A stretch of 64,000 nt of DNA from Cyclobacterium lianum (GTDB lineage Bacteria; Bacteroidota; Bacteroidia; Cytophagales; Cyclobacteriaceae), in NCBI RefSeq assembly GCF_900143075.1, contig NZ_FRCY01000005.1, positions 372,001 through 436,000 of the forward strand, written 5' to 3'. Shown here piece after piece: positions 18,226 to 27,141 of the stretch; positions within the stretch are counted from its first letter, which is position 1, and each line of letters opens with the position of its first letter. The position numbers were made by a program, and so were the translations under genes. Under the pieces are notes generated by a model. The model ran no database searches, was not told the origin of the DNA, and worked only from the letters and a program-made list of their open reading frames with translations.

Positions 18226-20598
18226 CTATATTTTTTTGGCCATTTTTTTATACACCGTCTTCTTTTTCTTTCTGATATCGCCTTTCTGATAATAATCGTA
18301 GCCGTAGCTTAACTTGGCTTTGGCATCATTAAGTACAATGACAGGATTTCTAAGCTTCTTTTCCTTCTTGTTTTCATTGATAAAATCAATCATCTCCGAG
18401 GTGGTATAATTGTACCTCATGATGTAAGTAGTGATATCTGAAAATTTTGAAAGGGAAAATGCGTCTGCCACCTGACCTACAGGTGCAGAATCAATGATGA
18501 TAACATCGTATACTTCCTGTAACCTGTCTATAAAATATCCTACTTTAGGAAGTAGCATCAATTCTGAGGGATCATCCGGTAGTGCGCCACAGCCAATAAT
18601 ATCGAGGTTTTGCGGAAGCTTATCGTTTTTTACTATTAAATCTGAAATAGTAAGGGAATCGTTTTGTAAATAATCAGAAATCCCAATTTCTCCTGACATT
18701 CCCAGATACTCCAGCAGTAGCGGTTTACGCAGATCAAATTCAAGTATGACTACCTTTTTATCAGCAAGGCTCATGCTTACCCCCAGATTGAGCGAAAAGA
18801 AAGTTTTTCCTTCTCCACTGGTACTCGAGGTAACCAATACCACCTTTTTATCCTTATTCGGCAGAGCAAACTGTAGGTTGGTTCTGATCAACCTGAATTG
18901 TTCTGCAACAGGCGTTCTTACCCCTTTGGAGATCGCAATTGGCACTTTCTTATCGTGGTGAGATATTTCTCCAATAATCGATATATTGGTTTTGGAGGTC
19001 ACATCCTTTTTGACTTTAATTTTAGTATTGAGTTGGTAATAGGCAAATACCAATCCTAGAGGTCCCCCAAATCCCAGAAAAACTGCAAATCCCAATATCA
19101 GCATTTTGTGCGGCTTTGTCGGTTTACTGCCCGCCATTGCCGGATCTATGATCCGGGAATTACTCACGGTAGTCGCTGCAAGCGACATGGCAGCCTCCTC
19201 ACGCTTTTTTACCAGATATTGATAGTGTTCCTGTTTTATAGCCTGTTGGCGGTTTATTTCCAGCAACCTTCTTTCAATTTCAGGAACTTTTCCGGTCTGA
19301 ATCTCTACTTCAGTAGTCCTGGCCAACAAGTTGTTCCTGGCAATTTCGATGCTGGACTTAATGTTTTTTATATTTTCTAAAATATTTCTCCTAATCGTAC
19401 CCAATTGCTGATCCTTTTCAATGATCAGAGGGCTTCCAGGTTGCGCAGTACGCAGCATGCGCTCTCTCTCACGCTGCAATTCGTTGAATTGACTGATATA
19501 GTTCATCAACGTTTGGTCCTCAATATTCAAGGAACTAGGCACGGCCTGATACCCTCCGCCCTGATCTGCAAGGTAGTCCTCGATAGAAGTCAATACGTCC
19601 AACTGAATCGAATATTCTGCCAGTTGCTCTTTCCCCTGATTGAAGCTGGACGCATACTGCTGCGCATTGGAGCTCAGTTCTGTGATCTTATTCTCTTTCT
19701 TATATTGTTCGACAAGCGATTCTATTTCCCTTAAATCAGTCGTGACGGAATCGAGCTGCTCATTGATGAAATCTATGGTGTTTCTTGCCGTTTGGTTTTT
19801 ATTTAGGACGGCCTCTTTATTATACGCTTCAATGAGGTTATTTAAAACCAAAACACCCTTCTGTGGAACCGGGTCTGTGAAGCTAAGGCGAACCACACTG
19901 GCCAATTTGTTGACAATCATCACGTCCAACTTACCACTGTATCGGCCTGGCAGGGCGTAGGGATTATTGAAATTAATGATCACGGTACTCGGGTATTCCA
20001 TCTCCTGTACGCGTTCGATGGCCACCTCACCAAATGGGAAAGCGAGCATTTCTCCAAACTCATGAGTTGACCTCTTCTCCTCTTCGTTTTCCAGTTGGAA
20101 GGTTCCCTCGTTCAAAACGTGTACCTTGAATTTGGTCAACATGTCTTTGTCGAAAAATGCAGCCGAATCATACCTCGCTATATTCACTTCAATCGGCACC
20201 TGATTACCAAAGATTTCCTTGTCTCTGAAATAATTGTCTTTCACATAGTAGGAGACGTTCAAGTCCAGCTTCTGAATGGCGTGTTGCATCAAACTCACTG
20301 ACTTCAATACTTCCGCTTCATTTTCGACCTGCTTGACAGATTGGTAGGTTTCCAGCTCGGAATAAACCGCATTTTGTGAAAAATCAGAACCTTTGTTGCC
20401 ATTGATCAATATGGTGGCGCCAATCGGGTATTCAGGCGTTGCATACTGGAAATAGAAAAACGCCAAACCAACGCAAAAAGCAACGCCCAAAACGTACAAG
20501 TACCAAAATTTGAGATACTTCATGATCAGGTACTTATAATCCGTATTCTCAACCTCCTTTGGCTGAAAATCATCCATCAACATGTCCGACATTTTCAT
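18226..20598 (-). CDS. Wzc-like polysaccharide co-polymerase and tyrosine kinase
   Basis: A 790-residue bacterial tyrosine kinase. Membrane helices lie near residues 31-50 and 497-520. Between them is a Wzz domain and a long periplasmic coiled-coil region with a GNVR-type end. The cytoplasmic kinase follows: Walker A TSSTSGEGKT near 590, Walker A' VVILEFDLRKP, and Walker B YDVIIIDSAPVGQVADAF. The tail is short and basic with a small tyrosine cluster (YGYDYYQ) as candidate autophosphorylation site. Together with the Wza-like lipoprotein encoded just upstream it controls polymer length and export. One polypeptide carries both the Wzz and kinase parts, unlike the split form of many Gram-positives. 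Confidence 0.93.
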   Translation of the reverse strand: MKMSDMLMDDFQPKEVENTDYKYLIMKYLKFWYLYVLGVAFCVGLAFFYFQYATPEYPIGATILINGNKGSDFSQNAVYSELETYQSVKQVENEAEVLKSVSLMQHAIQKLDLNVSYYVKDNYFRDKEIFGNQVPIEVNIARYDSAAFFDKDMLTKFKVHVLNEGTFQLENEEEKRSTHEFGEMLAFPFGEVAIERVQEMEYPSTVIINFNNPYALPGRYSGKLDVMIVNKLASVVRLSFTDPVPQKGVLVLNNLIEAYNKEAVLNKNQTARNTIDFINEQLDSVTTDLREIESLVEQYKKENKITELSSNAQQYASSFNQGKEQLAEYSIQLDVLTSIEDYLADQGGGYQAVPSSLNIEDQTLMNYISQFNELQRERERMLRTAQPGSPLIIEKDQQLGTIRRNILENIKNIKSSIEIARNNLLARTTEVEIQTGKVPEIERRLLEINRQQAIKQEHYQYLVKKREEAAMSLAATTVSNSRIIDPAMAGSKPTKPHKMLILGFAVFLGFGGPLGLVFAYYQLNTKIKVKKDVTSKTNISIIGEISHHDKKVPIAISKGVRTPVAEQFRLIRTNLQFALPNKDKKVVLVTSSTSGEGKTFFSLNLGVSMSLADKKVVILEFDLRKPLLLEYLGMSGEIGISDYLQNDSLTISDLIVKNDKLPQNLDIIGCGALPDDPSELMLLPKVGYFIDRLQEVYDVIIIDSAPVGQVADAFSLSKFSDITTYIMRYNYTTSEMIDFINENKKEKKLRNPVIVLNDAKAKLSYGYDYYQKGDIRKKKKTVYKKMAKKI

Positions 20599-20605
20599 AG
20601 TATTC

Positions 20606-21403
20606 TTATTCTAAGTAGAAGCGTAGATTAAACAAAAGCGAAACGCCAACTGAAACCAATAACCCCAATACTGCGAAGGTACGTTGGTTAGTACTTGCCT
20701 GAACTGCTTTGATCTTATCAGGTTCTACGTATATAACATCATTTTGATGCAACATAAAGTAAGGAGAGTTCAATATTGACTTGTCGTTGAGATTCAATCT
20801 CACAGCTCTTCTCACACCATCTTCGTCCCTTATGATCAGCACATTTTCACGTTTACCGTATTCTGTCATATCACCTGCCAGACCTAGTGCCTCCAAAATT
20901 GATATCCGGTCGGTCTCCAGGGTGAAAGTATTCGGGTTCGAAACTTCTCCAATGACAGTAATCTTGAAATTGAGGTACTGAAGATTAACAATGGGATCTT
21001 TCACGTACTCCTCCAATCTGCGTGCCATTTTCTCAATAGCCTCCTCTTTGGTCAATCCTTCTAATTCTATCGTACCCAGTACAGGAAAATTGATCAATCC
21101 GTTTTTGTCCACCAGATATCCCTCATTGATCGGCACCGCTGCATTCATCATTCTTCCATCATCTGTAGAAGACATTACTCCCGCATTAAACAAAAGATTA
21201 GATTCGGCGCTGAGGCTACTGACGGTTATTTTCAACAAATCACCTTTTTGAATTTTGGGCTCTGGAAAATCCGTGATCTCAGTAGAAAAATCTGCTCCGG
21301 ATTCAATGTCACTGAAATATACCAGGTTCCTCTTTGCGCAACCAAACAGGCCAAAAAACAAAATAATGCAAACCAAGCTGTTTAATAAAGTAATTTTTTT
21401 CAT
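20606..21403 (-). CDS. Wza-like polysaccharide export lipoprotein
   Basis: A 265-residue outer-membrane export protein. It has a lipoprotein signal ending LFGLFGC (Cys about 22), a poly-export domain (IQKGDLLKITVSSL, later LVDKNGLINFPVLGTIELEG) and an SLBB domain (ITVIGEVSNPNTFTLETDR, LEALGLAGDM). A hydrophobic C-terminal segment (AVLGLLVSVGVSLLF) takes the place of the Wza helix; this short form is usual in Bacteroidota. It is the first gene of the main polysaccharide operon and is followed after 7 bases by the Wzc-like kinase. I found no perfect TTTG/TAnnTTTG promoter before it. Confidence 0.92.
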   Translation of the reverse strand: MKKITLLNSLVCIILFFGLFGCAKRNLVYFSDIESGADFSTEITDFPEPKIQKGDLLKITVSSLSAESNLLFNAGVMSSTDDGRMMNAAVPINEGYLVDKNGLINFPVLGTIELEGLTKEEAIEKMARRLEEYVKDPIVNLQYLNFKITVIGEVSNPNTFTLETDRISILEALGLAGDMTEYGKRENVLIIRDEDGVRRAVRLNLNDKSILNSPYFMLHQNDVIYVEPDKIKAVQASTNQRTFAVLGLLVSVGVSLLFNLRFYLE

Positions 21404-21720
21404 AAAATATCGAGACTGTTACATCCATTTTTACTCACCGCAATTCCGCCGGCGAAAAAGCTAAACAATAATTTCTAAAACATTAAACCATATTTGGGAC
21501 CGCAAATTACTTAATTATCAGAACAATAAGAACTTTGCTGAATAATTTTAATTAAACTGTTGATTTTGAAGAATTGGTAAGGCTCAATCTAATCCGGTGG
21601 ACCCTGCGGTGCACACCAAAACAAGGGCCTGTTTGCGTTAAGACACGTTTTCGACACCGATGCGGAAAACACCTGACCAAGCACAGCAAACATTGAACCA
21701 ATTACAATTACTTCTATGGG
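21404..21720. other. Leader region of the main polysaccharide operon
   Basis: About 320 non-coding bases lie before the Wza-like gene. The operon promoter should be here on the minus strand. The best match is a GTAATTTG near 21492-21499, which differs from TAnnTTTG at the first two bases and has no TTTG at the expected distance, so I do not call it. No small gene or repeat is visible. Confidence 0.4.
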
Positions 21721-21755
21721 AAAAAGGGAAGCTGCCGGAATAGCTATCCCTTTTT
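21721..21755 (-). terminator. Terminator after the first sugar transferase
   Basis: AAAAAGGGA followed by AGCT (21721-21733) pairs with AGCT, a bulged A and TCCCTTTTT (21742-21755). On the minus strand it ends in a T-run, 51 bases after the stop of the sugar transferase at 21807. It separates that gene from the main operon. Confidence 0.75.
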
Positions 21756-21806
21756 CATGCCTGATTTTTCAGAGAAAACCAGTTTCTCTTAGCGTCAGAG
21801 AAAATT

Positions 21807-22514
21807 TCAATACGCCTTTTCATTTCTGGACATAAGTGAAATTGCTGTTTCAATGACAATCTTAATATCAAAAACAAGACACCATTTCCTTACATAAAAA
21901 TAATCCAATCTGAAGCGAGAATATAGTTCCCGGAAAGAAGAAATCTCCCCCCTGTAGCCTTTGCATTGGGCCAGTCCGGTAATCCCCGGTTTCACCTGAT
22001 GCCTTTGCATGAAATTCTCGATTTCCCTCGCAAATTCAAGATTCATCGGCACTGCGTGGGGCCTGGGACCAACAATTGACATGTTTCCAAGAATCACATT
22101 GAAGATCTGAGGCAACTCATCCAGGCTTGTTTTCCTCAATAACTTTCCTACCCTCGTTATTCTTGCATCATTCTGGGTGGCTTGCCGGGTGTCAGCTTCA
22201 TTGTTTTTCACCATCGTACGGAATTTGTAGCAATAAAACTTCACATTTCCCCTTCCATGGCGCAGTTGCCTGAAAAAAACCGCGCCTCTGGAATCCAGTT
22301 TTATCAGTAATGCTATCACAGGAAATAACCAGGAGACAAGAAAAACTACCGTAAAAAAAGAAATAATCAGATCAAAAGTCCTCTTCATTATCCTTTTCCT
22401 TAAATTATCATTTTGACCATACAAATTGATAATTTTACCTTGCTGCTGCTGTTTAACAAAATTTTCCCTCTTTAGGGAACGGCCAAATTTTTGACCTACT
22501 AAAACATCTTCCAT
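21807..22514 (-). CDS. Initiating sugar transferase (bacterial sugar transferase family), copy 1
   Basis: About 235 residues from the ATG at 22514 (a TTG at 22523 is upstream). It has a single hydrophobic hairpin near residues 45-68 and the catalytic phosphoglycosyltransferase domain: AVFFRQLRHGRGN, CYKFRTM, TRVGKLLRKTSLDELPQ and GNMSIVGPRPHAVP, ending GITGLAQCKGYRG. It transfers a sugar phosphate from a nucleotide sugar to undecaprenyl phosphate, the first step of the pathway. The large N-terminal membrane domain of WbaP-type enzymes is missing. It is paralogous to 23048-23740 and has its own promoter and terminator. Confidence 0.92.
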   Translation of the reverse strand: MEDVLVGQKFGRSLKRENFVKQQQQGKIINLYGQNDNLRKRIMKRTFDLIISFFTVVFLVSWLFPVIALLIKLDSRGAVFFRQLRHGRGNVKFYCYKFRTMVKNNEADTRQATQNDARITRVGKLLRKTSLDELPQIFNVILGNMSIVGPRPHAVPMNLEFAREIENFMQRHQVKPGITGLAQCKGYRGEISSFRELYSRFRLDYFYVRKWCLVFDIKIVIETAISLMSRNEKAY

Positions 22515-22594
22515 CGCTAACAATCTTTACATTCAACTTCAAAACCAAACTACTTGTTTAAAAAACATTTTTATATATCTGAAATACATTTTTA

Positions 22595-22626
22595 CAAATA
22601 TATAATTACTTTGAAGTTTACACAAG
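22595..22626 (-). promoter_or_regulatory. Promoter of sugar transferase copy 1
   Basis: On the minus strand a TATATTTG -7 element (22595-22602) lies 20 bases after CTTG (22623-22626), a three-of-four match to the Bacteroidota -33 TTTG. The start site should be near 22588, giving a leader of about 70 bases. The surrounding AT-rich bases resemble those of the promoter at 23805. Confidence 0.6.
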
Positions 22627-23047
22627 CAAACGGATGGATATTTTTTAATAAAAATCGTTTTTTTGTATTCAAAAACCTTTTTTATGCTTTTAAAACTTAG
22701 TTTATAAACCAAATCTGGAAAGTATTCCGGAGAAATTTTTGATCCGAAACAGTATCTCCACTGGTCCTGGCAGTGACCGGCTACTTCCTCGATCTTTATT
22801 TATGCATTTTGATTTTTATAGCACCGAAAGAGCCGCTTTACGATAAAAGGAATTGGCATGGACATGCGTTAATACAGGAAGCTGGACACTTACAGAATCG
22901 ATCTGAAGAAAGGGAACAATATTACCCAGAAATTAACGGGTAGCCTTTCCCAGCCCTGCAATTTCTCCGTCCGCATTTTTTTTTCTATATACGGAAGTGA
23001 AACCCTGACATTAAAGTACGATCAGGCATACACACTTATCTCATATC
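22627..23047. other. Non-coding stretch between the two sugar transferase genes
   Basis: The gap between the paralogs is about 530 bases in all. The left part is the promoter of copy 1. In the remaining 420 bases I see no supported gene, no clear terminator for copy 2 and no repeat. Confidence 0.45.
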
Positions 23048-23740
23048 TCAGTAAGCCTTCCCGTTTTTAAAAAGTATGGTGCTCAGGGTCCAGAAAACTA
23101 TTTTAAGATCTAGAAACAAACACCATTTCCTGATGTAAAAATGATCCAGTTTCACTCTCCCGTAAATGTCAAAATGGTCGATTATTTCTCCTCTATACCC
23201 CCTGGACTGAGCAAGACCAGTAATGCCCGGCTTCACAACATGCCGAAACATATAATTGTTGATCTCATTTGAAAAAACATGGTTCATCGGAACCGCATGC
23301 GGCCTGGGACCGATCAGCGACATCTCCCCGATAAGCACATTGATGACCTGAGGGATCTCATCAAGGCTAGACTTTCTCAGGAATCTGCCTACCCGGGTTA
23401 CCCGTTGATCATTTTTTGAAGCCTGCAGCAAATCCGACTCGGTATTGGCCTTCATTGTCCTGAATTTGTAGCACCAGAAGGCTTTATTGCCCTTTCCATG
23501 TCTCAACTGTCTGTAAAGAATCGGTCCTCTGGAATCTATGCGTATCATCAATGCAATCAGTGGAACAACCCATGACATTACAAATAAAATCAAGAAAACG
23601 GAAATGGTGAGATCGAAAAAACGCTTAATCAGCAATTTCTGAGGATCTGTCAGGTAAACGGCTCCATCCGGGGTGATGTATCCACTCAGCTTTGCCGAAA
23701 AAATATCTGGCTCTTTTGCTCTACGTAAAAACTTTTCCAT
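23048..23740 (-). CDS. Initiating sugar transferase, copy 2
   Basis: About 230 residues from the ATG at 23740 (a TTG at 23746 is two codons upstream). The same layout as copy 1: a hydrophobic hairpin (VFLILFVMSWVVPLIALMI) and a catalytic domain with ILYRQLRHGKGN, CYKFRTM, TRVGRFLRKSSLDEIPQ, GEMSLIGPRPHAVP and GITGLAQSRGYRG. The two proteins share well over half of the residues in the catalytic part, including the unusual HAVPMN. Two initiators may use different donor sugars or simply reflect a recent duplication. The gene is transcribed alone from a perfect promoter. Confidence 0.92.
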   Translation of the reverse strand: MEKFLRRAKEPDIFSAKLSGYITPDGAVYLTDPQKLLIKRFFDLTISVFLILFVMSWVVPLIALMIRIDSRGPILYRQLRHGKGNKAFWCYKFRTMKANTESDLLQASKNDQRVTRVGRFLRKSSLDEIPQVINVLIGEMSLIGPRPHAVPMNHVFSNEINNYMFRHVVKPGITGLAQSRGYRGEIIDHFDIYGRVKLDHFYIRKWCLFLDLKIVFWTLSTILFKNGKAY

Positions 23741-23804
23741 CGTCAAAAGTGGATACCTCAGATAAAGCTATACATCGTTTTACTGTATTTAAAATACATT
23801 AAAA

Positions 23805-23836
23805 CAAATATATTTAGCAATTCTGATAATACCAAA
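23805..23836 (-). promoter_or_regulatory. Promoter of sugar transferase copy 2
   Basis: On the minus strand TTTG (23833-23836), 20 bases, then TATATTTG (23805-23812): an exact match to the Bacteroidota sigma-A consensus. The start site should be near 23798, about 58 bases before the ATG at 23740. Confidence 0.75.
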
Positions 23837-24096
23837 TTATCGGAATCAAAATATACCATGCAAACACATGAAATCGACATGATTAATATCATCAGTAAAC
23901 ACACGCAGGCGATGATTATTTTAATCGTCAAAGTTTACCTGTCTGCCGGCCAGGCAGACACCTGGACATTAAAAATCAAATTGTAAACAGATCAAAAAAT
24001 CAGATAGCACGCATGATGAGGATGCACACTGTACTGCGGGAGAAATCTATCATTTGCGTTGTTTCTATTCAATTACGAGGAGCGCGTCATGCTGTG
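23837..24096. other. Gap between hemE and sugar transferase copy 2, with inverted repeat
   Basis: About 260 bases after the hemE stop. The only structure I see is an inverted repeat at 23940-23960: TGTCTGCC pairs with GGCAGACA around a five-base loop. It has no T-run, so it looks more like a dispersed palindromic element than a standard terminator. Confidence 0.5.
23940..23960. repeat. GC-rich inverted repeat, possible dispersed palindromic element
   Basis: An eight-base perfect stem (TGTCTGCC and GGCAGACA) with loop GGCCA, in an otherwise AT-rich gap. Only one copy is evident in this window. Confidence 0.5.
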
Positions 24097-25122
24097 TTAT
24101 CGGTATGCCTTAACCGTCTCTATGAAAAGTCTTACTTTGTCTGGGTCAGTATCGGGGTATACACCATGTCCAAGATTGGCAATATGCCGGCATCCGTTAA
24201 ATGCGCTCAACATTTGATGGGTTTCGGAAACCAATACCTCATCAGAAGCGTACAGCACTGCTGGGTCCAGATTACCCTGAAGCGCCTTTTTCCCAGCTGT
24301 TTGCTTACAGACTTCTCCCGGACTCATATTCCAGTCCAAGCCTATCGTATCACAGGGCAACGCAAGTATCTCATCCATGGCAAAATAGGCTCCTTTCGCA
24401 AAAACGGTTACCGGCACTTCAGTCACTGCCTCGCAGATTTTCCTGATATAGCCAAGCGAAAACTCACTGTAATGATGAGGTGGCAATATACCCGCCCAAC
24501 TGTCGAATACCTGTATCACATTAGCACCTGCTTCCACCTGAGCCTTTAGATACTTAATAGTGGTTTTGGCAATCATATCGAGGAGACGATGCGCCAATTC
24601 AGGATTTTGATACAACATGGCTCTGGCCCTGGAAAAAGTTTTACTCCCTGCCCCTTCTACCATGTAGGCAAAAATAGTCCAGGGTGCACCGGCAAAACCA
24701 ATCAATGGCACCCGCCCATTGAGTCCTTTTTTGGTAATCTTGATAGCCTCCAATACGTAGTGGAGCTCTGATTTCGGATCAGCTACTCTCAGTTTTTTAA
24801 TGCCTGCTGCATCCTTGATCGTTTCTGGAAACCAAGGCCCCCTTTTTTCCACCATCTGATAAGGAAGGCCCATGGCCTCCGGAACGACTAAAATATCAGA
24901 AAAAATGATGGCGGCATCGACTCCCAACAAATCAACCGGCTGGATCGTGACCTCGGCAGCAAGCTCCGGAGTCTTGGCCAGCTCAACAAAGCCACTTACA
25001 CTATTGCGTACCGCCCTGTATTCCGGTAGTATTCTACCTGCCTGCCTCATCAACCATACTGGAGTTCGCTCTACCTTTTCGCCCCTGATAACCCGTAAAA
25101 GAATGTCATTTTTTAATTGCAT
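24097..25122 (-). CDS. hemE: Uroporphyrinogen decarboxylase
   Basis: A 341-residue enzyme from the ATG at 25122; the open frame continues to a TTG at 25140 that lies in the promoter-like element. It converts uroporphyrinogen III to coproporphyrinogen III in heme synthesis by removing four carboxyl groups. Family landmarks: [12 protein letters not shown] near the N-terminus, [11 protein letters not shown] with the catalytic-site aspartate, [24 protein letters not shown], and the C-terminal [15 protein letters not shown]. Length is normal. It is a single gene; hemC lies 18 kb away on the other strand. Confidence 0.97.
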   Translation of the reverse strand: MQLKNDILLRVIRGEKVERTPVWLMRQAGRILPEYRAVRNSVSGFVELAKTPELAAEVTIQPVDLLGVDAAIIFSDILVVPEAMGLPYQMVEKRGPWFPETIKDAAGIKKLRVADPKSELHYVLEAIKITKKGLNGRVPLIGFAGAPWTIFAYMVEGAGSKTFSRARAMLYQNPELAHRLLDMIAKTTIKYLKAQVEAGANVIQVFDSWAGILPPHHYSEFSLGYIRKICEAVTEVPVTVFAKGAYFAMDEILALPCDTIGLDWNMSPGEVCKQTAGKKALQGNLDPAVLYASDEVLVSETHQMLSAFNGCRHIANLGHGVYPDTDPDKVRLFIETVKAYR

Positions 25123-25126
25123 GACG

Positions 25127-25134
25127 CAAATATA
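25127..25134 (-). promoter_or_regulatory. Possible -7 element directly before hemE
   Basis: TATATTTG on the minus strand matches TAnnTTTG and lies only four bases before the hemE ATG. If used, the transcript would begin at or next to the start codon. No TTTG lies at 19-20 bases upstream, so support is limited. Confidence 0.35.
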
Positions 25135-25234
25135 GTCCAAGATAATTCAAAAAGGAATAACACACTTAAATGAAAAAAGTGCCTACTCATTTCTGAAAAA
25201 GCACTTAAAAGTGATCCCTTCAATCAGCGACTAC

Positions 25235-25780
25235 TCACTGAAGATCGATCTTTACGATATCTTTCTCCTCCTTACCGATCAGCTCCATGACTGCATCAAA
25301 ATCACTGAAATCGATTCGTTGGTTTTCTTCCACAAAGAAGCCGGGCAACAAGACGATTCTGATCCTTTGATCATCAGTCCATTCAGGTTCCAGTTCCGCC
25401 AGGTTGAAGTTTGCCTGCATAAATACATTGAAAAAAGTAGTTGTGTATTGGTAGTTATAGGTAAGGATAGCGCCCTCATCGAAAAACACATTCTGAGGCA
25501 ATTGCCTCCAGACTGGTGCCCCCTCTGCCTGAGCCCATTCAAGGAAGACCAACAAATTGTCCCCTTGTCCGATTTCGAATTGTGAACCAATTCCAAAATC
25601 GTTTTCCTCGGAGAAAGTTACCACTCCCTCAAACACCAAATTCAACACTTCCAGCCCATCTTCTCCATCCTCGCCATCAACACCGTCCAGGCCGGGAGGA
25701 CCTTGAGGACCTTCAGGTCCTTCGCAAGCTGGTATTGCCAGCACAGTTACGAATGCAATTAGGTATAAAATCTTTTTCAT
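25235..25780 (-). CDS. Lipoprotein with collagen-like tether, function unknown
   Basis: About 181 residues from the ATG at 25780; the frame reaches 25876 but the signal peptide starts at MKKILYLIAF. The lipobox is AIPAC. Directly after the cysteine comes a Gly-X-Y stretch (EGPEGPQGPPGLDG, then acidic GEDGEDG), which would form a short collagen-like stalk or flexible tether. The rest (about residues 45-181) is an acidic, aromatic-rich domain (VFFDEGAILTYNYQYTTTFF, EWTDDQRIRIVLLPGFF) that matches the neighbour at 25920-26468 block by block. The pair is probably surface-exposed lipoproteins of an unrecognised small family. Confidence 0.75.
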   Translation of the reverse strand: MKKILYLIAFVTVLAIPACEGPEGPQGPPGLDGVDGEDGEDGLEVLNLVFEGVVTFSEENDFGIGSQFEIGQGDNLLVFLEWAQAEGAPVWRQLPQNVFFDEGAILTYNYQYTTTFFNVFMQANFNLAELEPEWTDDQRIRIVLLPGFFVEENQRIDFSDFDAVMELIGKEEKDIVKIDLQ

Positions 25781-25860
25781 AAATCTTGGTTTACCTGTAT
25801 GATATAATGCTTTATTTGAAAGATAGAGCGTATTTTTTGCATATCCAACAACAAACAAAA

Positions 25861-25891
25861 AAAACAGCCTACCCATAAGGTAAACTGTTTT
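25861..25891 (-). terminator. Terminator between the two collagen-like lipoprotein genes
   Basis: AAAACAGCCTACC (25861-25873) pairs with GGTAAACTGTTTT (25879-25891) with two mismatches. On the minus strand it ends in eight T, 29 bases after the stop at 25920, so it ends transcription of the upstream gene. Confidence 0.75.
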
Positions 25892-25919
25892 TCGCAGGTA
25901 TTGTTGATCCGCTTAGGTT

Positions 25920-26468
25920 TTATTCATTCAACTTTATGCGTTGAATATCGGCTTCTTTTATATCAAGCATATCTAAAACAGCCTCATGGTCTGTATAATC
26001 CATCCTTACATCTATCCTGTCAGCCGGTAAGATCAAAACGCGAAAAATCTGCTCATCGGTCAATGCCGGCTCCAGATTGTTAAAATCTGCTTCCCCATTC
26101 AAAAAGATGGTGTAGTCAAAATAGGTAAAATCATAATCATACACGAAAATCCCTTCCTCGTGAAATACTACCTGAGGAATAAGTCGCCAGATATCGACTC
26201 CTTCACTGTCGGTAGCGTCCAACCTGTAGATCAGCACTTTGTCTGACTCCAGAATATCAAACCCATATTCACCTCTGATGCGAAAATCACTTTCAGGAAC
26301 AAAATCGGCAACAATTTCAAATACTTCCCCTACGATGTTGACGCCGTCTAAACCGTCTGAACCAGGAGGACCCGCTGGTCCCGGAGGGCCTTCACATCGC
26401 CAAAACAACAAGGCAGCTACAAAGAATAAAATCATTTTCGATGGGATCGCCGGATGTTTATCTTTCAT
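25920..26468 (-). CDS. Paralogous lipoprotein with collagen-like tether
   Basis: A 182-residue protein related to 25235-25780. The hydrophobic N-terminus (ILFFVAALLFWRC) ends in a cysteine followed at once by EGPPGPAGPPGSDG. The residue before the cysteine is arginine, which is not a normal lipobox, so lipidation is less certain here. The shared domain has DVWRLIPQVVFHEEGIFVYDYD, FNNLEPALTDEQIFRVLILPAD and a C-terminal block on D.H/AV.(D/E) like its paralog. An internal ATG (MILFF) at 26435 is an alternative start. Function unknown. Confidence 0.72.
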   Translation of the reverse strand: MKDKHPAIPSKMILFFVAALLFWRCEGPPGPAGPPGSDGLDGVNIVGEVFEIVADFVPESDFRIRGEYGFDILESDKVLIYRLDATDSEGVDIWRLIPQVVFHEEGIFVYDYDFTYFDYTIFLNGEADFNNLEPALTDEQIFRVLILPADRIDVRMDYTDHEAVLDMLDIKEADIQRIKLNE

Positions 26469-26620
26469 AATAATACTGTTTTAATTCAAATTCCTCGTCA
26501 CCAAAATCATACCAGCTCTTGACTACGGGGAAAAATCTATGCCCCTAAGTGCCAAAAGAATTCCTCAAAGATTTTTTAAAAATGCCGAAAGCCGTTTTGG
26601 GCGAAACTATAAACCTCCGG

Positions 26621-27136
26621 TTAATCGGCTACCGGCACCCAGACTTCCACCTTATTTCTGGAAATAATTTTGTCTATATAAATTCCCTTTGGATTTACCT
26701 GTTCCTTTTGCGCAAACTCAGCGATCATTTGTTTCACATTCTCAGCTGCCGGCATGACCAATTGGTGCATGTCCATAGAGGCCCTGATCGCCTGATGGCA
26801 TCCGACAGGCTTTTTTACCCAACCTTCAGGTACGTTTAGTAACTCCTTTCTCACTTCTTTCCCAACAAACACATGTAGGGTATCCCGCTTACCCGCCGGC
26901 TCAGAATAATAAATGGTGTATAGGGGGCTTTTAGCAAAACTGGATTCCACGTCACGAAAGGCCAGGCCCAATGCCTCATCCTGTGGCGTCCCGATAAACT
27001 CCCGCCCTACGAGAACGAAATCTTTACATTGCACCAGTTCCATCCTTACCCGGTTAAAGCCTCCCAGGTAGGCATAAACGCCAATGAGACCTAGTACAGA
27101 AACTACCAGCAGCGCAATAATTGTAATCCGCTTCAT
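26621..27136 (-). CDS. Membrane-anchored GyrI-like ligand-binding protein
   Basis: About 171 residues from the ATG at 27136 (TTG at 27145 also open). One N-terminal membrane helix (ITIIALLVVSVLGLIGVYAYLGG) is followed by a domain that resembles the GyrI-like small-molecule-binding fold: FVLVGREFIGTPQDEALGLAF, TIYYSEPAGKRDTLHVFVGKEV and MDMHQLVMPAAENVK. Known relatives bind small ligands, often as sensor domains. Without a DNA-binding part, its ligand and task are unknown. It lies 5 bases after the outer-membrane protein gene and is likely cotranscribed with it. Confidence 0.6.
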   Translation of the reverse strand: MKRITIIALLVVSVLGLIGVYAYLGGFNRVRMELVQCKDFVLVGREFIGTPQDEALGLAFRDVESSFAKSPLYTIYYSEPAGKRDTLHVFVGKEVRKELLNVPEGWVKKPVGCHQAIRASMDMHQLVMPAAENVKQMIAEFAQKEQVNPKGIYIDKIISRNKVEVWVPVAD

Positions 27137-27141
27137 CCTAC

